DNA from: Amyloporia xantha
Lineage: Eukaryota > Basidiomycota > Agaricomycetes > Polyporales > Adustoporiaceae
DNA: 64,000 nucleotides
Direction: 5' to 3'
Assembly (NCBI GenBank): GCA_036971615.1
Contig: JAYKKR010000008.1
Coordinates: forward strand, 186,001-250,000
A model generated the notes under the pieces. That model was not told the origin of the DNA. It was given only the letters and a program-made list of their open reading frames with translations, and ran no database searches. The translations under genes were made by a program, and so were the position numbers. The first letter of the stretch is position 1, and each line of letters begins with the position of its first letter. Of this stretch, positions 56,297-64,000 are shown piece by piece.

Positions 56297-57059
56297 TCCT
56301 AGTGTCGTTTGGGAGACTAGATATTGTAGCAGTTACATTGTATCATCCCAAGCCGTAAATACATGTCTTTGTCAGTCCAAACTTCAGCTGGCCAGAGCCC
56401 GACATCAATGTGCAACATTCAGGTAACGAAGCGATGTTGCTGAGGTCGCACAGATGTGCGCATTCCATAGCTGCTTAGATGATAAACATGTCACCACTGT
56501 AAGACGATCCGATATGGTTGTTGACAATTGTCAGCTATCCCGACGGACGTTGCTCAGACAGCAGCAGGTGTGACGGTCAGCTGAAGCATAGACAATCCTC
56601 TCCTGTGTATGATCAGCTTACAACTAGCCAGCAGACATACGGCGCACTTCTGCCATTACATGTGACCCTTGCGTGAAATTTTCATATCCAGAGCAGAAAA
56701 GTCCAAGTTGGCAGTGTACCTCACACAATTGCCCTTCAAGGATCATCCAAACCAGGGACACTTGCACTTGTCATACCTGCATTTTTGCTCGTATTCACAA
56801 CACGTGCTGCACTACATTATACCACTTCTGATACACATTCTCATTGATATTCCCCTGCTGTATAGCCCCATGAGTGCTACTGACACTTTCCAAAAAAAGA
56901 AATATTGCCATATATGGTATAAATGAAAGTCGTAGAGCATCATTCGAGGATCCCAGATAATTTTTTTCAGACCCCTAGCTTGCCCGATTAAGCCAGAAAA
57001 TGCAAAATACTGATTCAAACGTGATGATATGGAAATCTAACCACCCCCGAAATCATCAT
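56297..57059. other. Gene-free interval with a dispersed repeat
   Basis: 56790-56945 is a copy of the repeat at 16735-16886. The rest shows nothing recognisable. Confidence 0.45.
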
Positions 57060-57390
57060 TATTGATGTGCTAGCCCTAAATGGACCATTACCATATTGGA
57101 AATGACCCATTCAAATGCTTTCTAATGGTATATAATACCCCTACATTTTATTGCATATTTGTATTGCCCCATTCAAATGGATCCCAATGATATATAACAA
57201 CCCTATATTGAATATTACCATATTTGGAACAGCCCATTCAAACGAATTCTAATGGTGTATATACTGGCTATTACCATATTTGGAATGGCCCATTCAAGCG
57301 GATTCTAATGATATATAACAACCCTGTATTGGATACTACCATATTTGGATTGGCAGAAATAAGCGGATTTTAATGATATATGATAATAAC
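57060..57390. repeat. AT-rich tandem repeat, about five degenerate units of 60-75 bp
   Basis: Units share TATTACCATATTTGGA, CCCATTCAAA, GGATTCTAATGATATATAAC and AACCCTGTATT. The words resemble those of 54940-55210 and the left half of element L. Confidence 0.65.
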
Positions 57391-57599
57391 TGACCTATAC
57401 AGCAGAAACATATGATTATATTTATCACAAGCTTGCCCAGTATTTAACTGAAATTGTCAAAAATGCGGATTTACAAAATAGGCCTTTGTTGTACAAGCCT
57501 GGCCACCATTGTGGATTGTACAACACCTGGCCTGATTGTATTACAAGAACCTGGCCTGGTTGTGCACAAGCACAATCCCAGGTACCTGGGCAATTGTAA

Positions 57600-59229
57600 T
57601 ACAAAATTGGATACTACAGCTGCGAGGTAATGACGCCAGTCCTCTAAAGCTTCGATTATCGCTAACATCTCCTTGTCGTAAATCTCATAATTACATTGGG
57701 CAGAATCCATGCCCCGAGATCGGTAAGCCACTGGATGCCACTTGCCATCCTCTTGCTTTTGCGAAAGTATGCCACCGGTTGCGTACCCAGTAGCATCCAC
57801 CTCCAGCTGCGTTTCCCGGTTCATACAGTGCTAAGACAGGTGTGGTGCTAAAGCAGTGTTTCAGCTCCTCGAATGCAGACTGCTCGTCCTCACCCCACTG
57901 CCAGGGCACGTTCCCAGTTAGATGATTGTTGTCATCGAGATAGACCGTGGGTTTTCCTTCCGCAATGAGATCTCCGAAGATGTCATTCATCATTGCTTGG
58001 AAAGTCGCCGGAGAATTGGTGAGACCGAAGAACATAACCGATGGTTCGTACAACCCTCGATTAGTTACAAATGCAGCCTTCCATTCATCTCCGGGTTTGA
58101 TCCGTACATTATTATACCCCCATCAGATGTCAAACTTTGTAAAGATCGAGGCGCCTTTGAGTTTGTCGACAAGTTCCAAGATCAAGGGTAAAGGGTAGCG
58201 ATTCTTTACCGTGATCTCGTTAAGCCGTCGGTAGTCCTGTACGGGTCAAAGCGATCCATCCTTCTTTTTGATGAAGAAGAAAGGAGATGATATGGGCGAC
58301 TTCAATTCCTGTATATAACCTTTGGCTAATTGTTCCTTAAGGAACTTGTCTAACTCGCCTTGTTCGTTGTGCAACAGCGGGTATACCCTCGAATGGAACA
58401 TTTTGGCGTCAGGAATCAGCTCTACAGCATGATCATAAGGCTTATGCTCCAGAAGTCGCTCTGAGGCTTCTTTGGAGAAGACCTTCAAGAACTTCTGAAA
58501 CTTTTCCGGTACCATTTCCTCGACACTTTTGACTTCGTGTTTCTTGTACTCCTCTTCAGCAAGGACTTGTGAATAGGTATGTCCTGCTGCAACATACAGT
58601 TGAGGAGCGCCGGGGAGGTTGACACCACGCTCCCAGGCTTCAAGAAGGTCGTCTTCGTCCCATTCGACCTTTGGATCGAACTCCGGTTCCTCCCCAGGTG
58701 ACACCTTACTATGTATCTTACCCTTGGTTGACCATTTGGCTTTCCGCAAACATTTCTGCGCCGTGGGCCTATCCCCCGTATCACGTGTAGATGCTGCATG
58801 TTCCGTCTGGCCAACCTTTCGGGCTTGACACACTTCGGGGCACCTATCTAGTTTGAACGAGCCACTCTCCCAATCAATATCAGGATTATGCTCGCGAAGC
58901 CAATCGAGCCCGATTATAACATCTTCAGGCCCGATGTCCATTACCATAAATACCATCTTCTCAATATGGTCTCCTATCTGCATCTGTAGCACGGCTACAT
59001 CCGTGATGCTTCCATTTTTGTTGAGCGATCCGTCGATATTATATAGCAGAATGGGGCGCCCCAACTTCCGTGTTCGTACGTTATTCTCTTTAACAAACCG
59101 CTCGTGAATGAATTTCGTGGTGGCACCGCTGTCCACCATAGCGATTACGTCCTTCTGCTGTTTTTTGCCGATTATCCGTACTGGAATATGAAAATGTTGG
59201 GAACCATGATTTATTTCATATACATGCAC
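57600..59229 (-). pseudogene. Ty3/gypsy retrotransposon pol remnant (protease, RT, RNase H)
   Basis: Minus strand, in order: retropepsin (VDSGATTKFI, GLDWLREHNPDI) from 59229, linker, and RT start (ELDKFLKEQLAKGYIQELKS, FFFIKKKDGSL). Then come an RT core with in-frame TGA stops after KKKDGSL and after FDI, followed by [20 protein letters not shown] and TVYLDD. A deletion then removes the region after the catalytic YLDD and resumes at [16 protein letters not shown] frameshift leads to RNase H ([37 protein letters not shown]). Integrase and LTRs are not seen; the right part passes into a CCTGGCC-rich repeat at about 57615. The element is inactive. Confidence 0.85.
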
Positions 59230-59251
59230 TGATTGTAGTACAGAAAATCAA

Positions 59252-62101
59252 CTTGGCGGGAGCGGGCCAATAAATGGCAGGACGATTCCTGAGGATTTTG
59301 AAGTGCTGTCTTCCATTATTGCCCCACAAGGTTCAATAATATAAGATTTTCATTACAATTGGATCACTTGCCTCTGATTACTCTTCAGACATTGACTCTA
59401 CAAACTTATAGAGACAATCTGATGGCTGTGAAAACTAATCCCAGTAAGTGTACCAACCTACTATATTAACTTTACAAGCACATGGCAACAGTCATAGAAA
59501 CAGACTGCAAAGATATTACAAAAATTGAAACTGGATCTTGATACAGGTGTATGTCAGTGAATATTGAGAATCTCAACACAAACATTACAACATTTCCTAA
59601 TGAAGTAAGTGAGTTCTGTATGATGGAGTGTAAAAGCAATTTTTGACCCTAACCCATTAGAAACTCTTGTAGTGTCATTAGAACACTTACTTACAAAGTG
59701 AACATTCTCTATCAAATGAGCCTACTATGTATTTTTCACATTTTGTAATGACATTCCAAACTCACTCTAATGAGAGTACGAAGTCATCCTCATGATTACA
59801 TCAGCTTGCTCTTCACCATACAAACTTGCTTTTGAGATCATACATATTCACTCTAACTGCAATGCAAACCTGCTCAGGCTATAACAATGCTATTTATCAA
59901 CCAAATCTTACAACAGCCATATCTCAGTAAGTATTGAGAATTCCAATACAAACATTACAACTTTTCCTAATGAAGTAAGTAGGTTCTATCTGATGGAATA
60001 TAAAAGTGATTTTCCACACTAACCACATACAAACCTTTCTAATGTCATTAGAACATTTACTTATCAAGTCAATCTTGCCTTTCAAATGGGGCCATTATGT
60101 ATTTCACCCACTTTTTAATGACATTACAAATTTGCTCTAATTACCATTTGAAAGTCATATCAGACACCTTTGCATTCAAAGTCAGTGTACTGACCATACA
60201 TATTTGCTCTAATGGCACTACAAACTCACTAGAATCACCACACAAACTCATCATACTAACCATACAAACTTATCCTAATTATCATTCAAATGTATTGTAT
60301 TGACCCTACAAAGTCACCATAAGTATCATACAAACCTACACTAATCACCATTGAATCTGACTCTAATGATCATATAAAGTTACTCTAGTTCACCCTAATC
60401 ACTATAGAATCATATTGTATTGACTATACAAGTCATTCTAATGATCATATAAACTCTATGTAATCATCATACAAACTTATTCTAATGACCATATAAACTC
60501 ACTATAATTACCATACAAACTTACTCTAGTCAACATACAAACTTACTCTAATCCCCATACAAAGTGATTGTAATGACCATACAAACTTACTCTAATAACC
60601 ATACAAACTCACTCTAATGACCTTACAAAGTCATTGTAATGACCATACAAACTTACTCTAATAACCATACAAATCCATTCTAATCATCATACAAACTGAC
60701 TCTAATTATCATAGAAAGTCATTCTAATCTCCATACAAAGGCACTCCAACCACCATACAAACTTGCTCTAATCACTATACAAACTCACTCTAATCCATAT
60801 ACAAAGTTGCTCTAATGACCCTACAAACTAAGTCTAATTATCATACAAACTCACTCACCCTAGAAACACATTGTATTGACATTACCAACTTGCTCTAATC
60901 ACCATACAAATCTACTCTAATGATCATACAAACTCACTACAATTATCATACAAACCTAGTTCAATCAGCATACAATGTCGCACTGATCACCATTCAAGTT
61001 ATTCTAGGGGCATACTAACCTGCTGTGAATACAGCGCAAAGCTCTCTAAGGTCCTTACAAACATGCTCCAATGATATCTATATAGCAGGCTTACAATGAA
61101 GTCTATAAAGAACAGATAAAGCCGTGTTTACAGGCTTGCGCTTGGAGCACATTTTTGGGCGCCTAAAAAGTGGCTGACACTCAGAAAGGCAATGATCATT
61201 GAATAGCAGATTTGTTATGGCCTCAAATCTTTAGGAACTTGAATGGGAGATGGATACACCATAGTCCAAGGTCTGTTAAGAATTGAAGCCACAGGAAAGT
61301 GCGCTTTTTTCCATTTCTGGCAATTCCCGTGGGCGTCTACGGCGCATAGGGCGATCCACTGGAACGGATCGCCCTATGCGCACTTAGAATTTTCGCACTT
61401 TGGGGTCATGTGACCGCTTTTTCTGCTCTTGGGAGGCTCATGCTGGGCTCATTCTGGGCTCATAAAAGGTGCAAAAATCACCTAAAATAAGGGAATGTCT
61501 CTCTCCTTCGTTTGGAATCCCTATCTGACATTTTTCACATCTCACATACAGCCATATTTCCGCATTTGGGCAAGTGTACCTTGGGGCTATAGACTACAAA
61601 CAAATACTAACAAATCTCAAAAAATAGGGGACAGTCTGTCGACAGCCATGGCTATCCCTGATGTAAGCATTTTCTTATATGGCAATATTTGAATGTGGTC
61701 AATCCAACAGTATACACACTTCAAAGGCCAGTAGGCCGCTGATCTGTCACATGTCCAAGGATAAGCACACGTGATTAGACACATGATCTAATCATGTGAC
61801 ATACCATACAAGGACATAGATAAGATATGGGCTCAATCTAATCTCATCAATGTTGGGGGTTGTTTGTACAAGTTGCGTCGTGCTGGCAGTTTTGTATTGA
61901 AGTTTGTAATGGGTAACAAACTTTTGTATTGAGACTACAAGTGGCCTTACAACAGTGGTAACAAAAGCCTGACCCCAGGATCTTGGGCACTTACAATACA
62001 AATTTTGTATTGAATTGTGTTCCCACGCTTAGGGCGCAAAAGTTGGTGTCGCGACTTTTGCTCACCAGAGAAACGCTTCCTTCGTACCTCAGGAATCGTA
62101 A
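59252..62101 (+). mobile_element. Element L copy D (2850 bp)
   Basis: CTTGGCGGGAGCGGGCC start after ATCAA; end TCGTAA before TTACTCGCC. Flanks A and T as in the other complete copies. It closely matches copy C on the left, but at about 61480-61680 it carries variants also seen in copy B, which hints at gene conversion or recombination between copies. The hairpin is at 61342-61381. Confidence 0.85.
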
Positions 62102-63463
62102 TTACTCGCCAAGCACAATCATCTTTTTCAACACTGACGTGATCTGACAATGGATCTTCAACTTATCAACATGACGCTCCCTCTCATCTTCAACTTATCA
62201 ACATGACGCTCCCTCTCATCTTCGCTGGTCTCCACTAAAGCATCATCACTATCAGGATGCGGTGTACTGCTGGCGATGAGCTCAGACAGCAATGTGCCTT
62301 ATGACACAGACTTATGCTGCACGTTGCTTCTTCTTGGGTGATGCACTACATGTCAATGAGTCGGTAAAGCTTCTACATATATACATGACTTGACTTACTT
62401 GTCACTCTCCTCCTCGTCGCTCGAGACACTGAGTTGACTTTAGCAGATGCAAACATAACAGGACAAGAACTCACAATTTAAACTGCTTGCGGGGTGTCTT
62501 GGAGATGCCATGTCGAGATTTGCTACAACCTGCATGAGTGATAGCTGGCACAAACAAATAAGATACACATACGAGGGAGAAGGTGTCTTGGGAGTCGGCA
62601 GCGCTGTCAGAGTTTCCTTTTTCTAAGCAATCATATCAGCATAGCCACACATGATTCAACACATGAATATACTCACTTTTTCTTAGGCGTCTCAGTAAGT
62701 TCAGGTTCCTCAATGACAGCAGCCTCGTCGCTATAAGCATGTTAGAAATAAAACCAAGAAAAGCACTTCAACACATACCTTTCAAGATCGCTTGGGTCTC
62801 GATCAGAGCTGGCAAATGGATCAGATCAACATCAAAACAATATCAAGAGGACAGTGAAGTGACACACAATGGATTGCCAGCATCGTCTTCAGATGGCATG
62901 TCTACATCCTCCTCAACCCTATGCAAAATCAGTGATTGTGATGTGAACAACAAGATAATAATTACTTTTGACTTGCACGCCCTTTCGCAGCAAGCACTTG
63001 ACTAGAATGTGCTATAAGCATATATATCAAAGCGGCAAAACCAAACATACCTTGTGCCAAACACATCGCTATTGCAATACCATTATCAGCACAAAATAAG
63101 GACAATAGATTTCAACATGCATACTCATCGTTCTTTTTGCTCCTATGTAACATATAATGAGAAACAAGATAACAACAATCCAAGTCCTTCTTACCTTTTG
63201 ATACGGTCAGATGTGTATTCCCTGTGACGTACAGTATTAGAGCAAGCATACAATGCCAATAACAAATAGGATTACTTACTCGGCCTCACTGTCAGATATA
63301 CTCTCAGCTGAGATTGCTTTGCGACCACGACCACGACCACGACCTCTGAAACAAGAGACATGGTCAGGACATGGACCAGATGTTCAGATAGAACAGAGTC
63401 ATACCGGCCAGGCGTCCCGCGGTTTGAGGTTCCCCGGCCACGAGCTCGAGCGCGTGGTGCCAT
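62102..63463 (-). pseudogene. Gene Z copy 2, 3'-truncated
   Basis: Same content as 53037-54398: ATG at 63463 with intact exon 1, the small-exon charged region, then a 3' cut by element L. Upstream sequence to 64000 again carries the ATGAAAGTCGTAGA repeat. Confidence 0.65.
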
Positions 63464-64000
63464 CTGGGAGAGGAAGAATGATAGAGAGCGGATGGACGTC
63501 TCTGGAGAAGATGGGCTTGCGACGGGGTGGCTTTTATCTGGGTTTGACTCGGAAGAGATAGGAATCCAGACACCGAAGAGTTACGGAAGAAAGGCACTGG
63601 GGTCATGTTCCATTTGTGTGAAAAAGAATTGTGTGATACGAAGGCGATCACCCATTATGGCAAATTGGTAAGCGCGGGCATTACTTTTGGCCACCACTGT
63701 ATATGGTATAAATGAAAGTCGTAGACCATCACTCCAGTGATATGAGAAAATTTGTTTGAGCATCATAGCTCGCTTACTTAAGTCAGAAAACACAAAATAT
63801 GTTTTCAAACGCGGTGCGTATGAAAATTATTTTGGCTGAAAATGGATATACAGCATCTGTATTGCTCCATATTGGCTGGGTGATCAGCAAAAAGGCTTAC
63901 AAGCCCAGGATTACAAGCATACAAGCATACAAGGCCAATATGTGAAATCCATGTTTACTTGTACCTGTCAATCCCATTTTTTGCATTTTATTGATATATA

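Larger units (their letters stand above)
58818..64000. repeat. Segmental duplication, copy 2, running off the window
   Basis: Counterpart of 49746-54936. Differences include six fewer bases at CTGACCCCAGG near 61975, a variant tail block at 61560-61670 and one fewer A near 63624. The high identity across coding relics and non-coding repeat implies a recent duplication. Confidence 0.85.

Noticed and set aside
49746..58817. A simple 9.07-kb tandem duplication
   Set aside because: The offset between copies would allow it, but copy 2 leaves the window before the second half could be compared, so only the 5.2-kb shared part is supported.

Overview
The window looks like nuclear DNA of a mushroom-forming basidiomycete (Agaricomycete). 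Introns are short (about 48-64 nt, GTAAGT-like donors), and recognisable fungal genes occur: a Src1/Man1 inner-nuclear-membrane protein, the RPA14 subunit of replication protein A, and a CNBP/Byr3-type zinc-knuckle protein. It is a repeat-dominated, gene-poor accessory region. Only RPA14 looks both conserved and intact. Most other coding sequence is broken, truncated, duplicated or belongs to transposons.

Layout. 1-7.6 kb: repeats only, including a hAT-type element with a perfect 8-bp target duplication and ends of a family I call TC..CTGA. 10-15.9 kb: a minus-strand Src1/Man1 pseudogene split by a TC..CTGA element, which itself holds a probable solo LTR. 16-21.2 kb: a foldback, fragments of a long repeat, a Cys-rich gene fragment, a 939-bp inverted-repeat element and a CNBP fragment with an apparent 8-nt microexon. 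21.2-24.2 kb (minus): a Helitron derivative with Rep fragment, helicase C-terminus and USP-like cysteine peptidase. 24.7-25.3 kb: RPA14. 25.8-26.7 kb: a GC-rich array of hairpins. 27.7-40.2 kb: three orphan intron-rich genes called X, Y and Z here. 40.4-48.3 kb: a second Helitron derivative. 48.3-64 kb: truncated copies of gene Z, a Ty3/gypsy remnant, further copies of the long repeat, an orphan gene W, and a segmental duplication of at least 5.2 kb.

The most interesting item is the non-coding long repeat called element L (CTTGGTGGGAGCGGGCC ... CCTCAGGAATCGTAA). There are four complete copies (three near 2.85 kb, one 3.5 kb), one truncated copy, three end fragments and a short symmetric relative. 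All four complete copies sit between A and T. The two Helitron copies give an occupied and an empty version of the same site, and gene X gives a second insertion point by reading frame. Both fit insertion at A^T with no target duplication. The ends are not inverted repeats of each other, but a 13-bp inverted repeat lies 2 nt from the right end and 30 nt inside the left end. A perfect 16-bp-arm hairpin lies inside every full copy. No coding capacity is visible. It could be a non-autonomous Helitron/Helentron-like or Spy-like element, or a new type; the window does not settle this.
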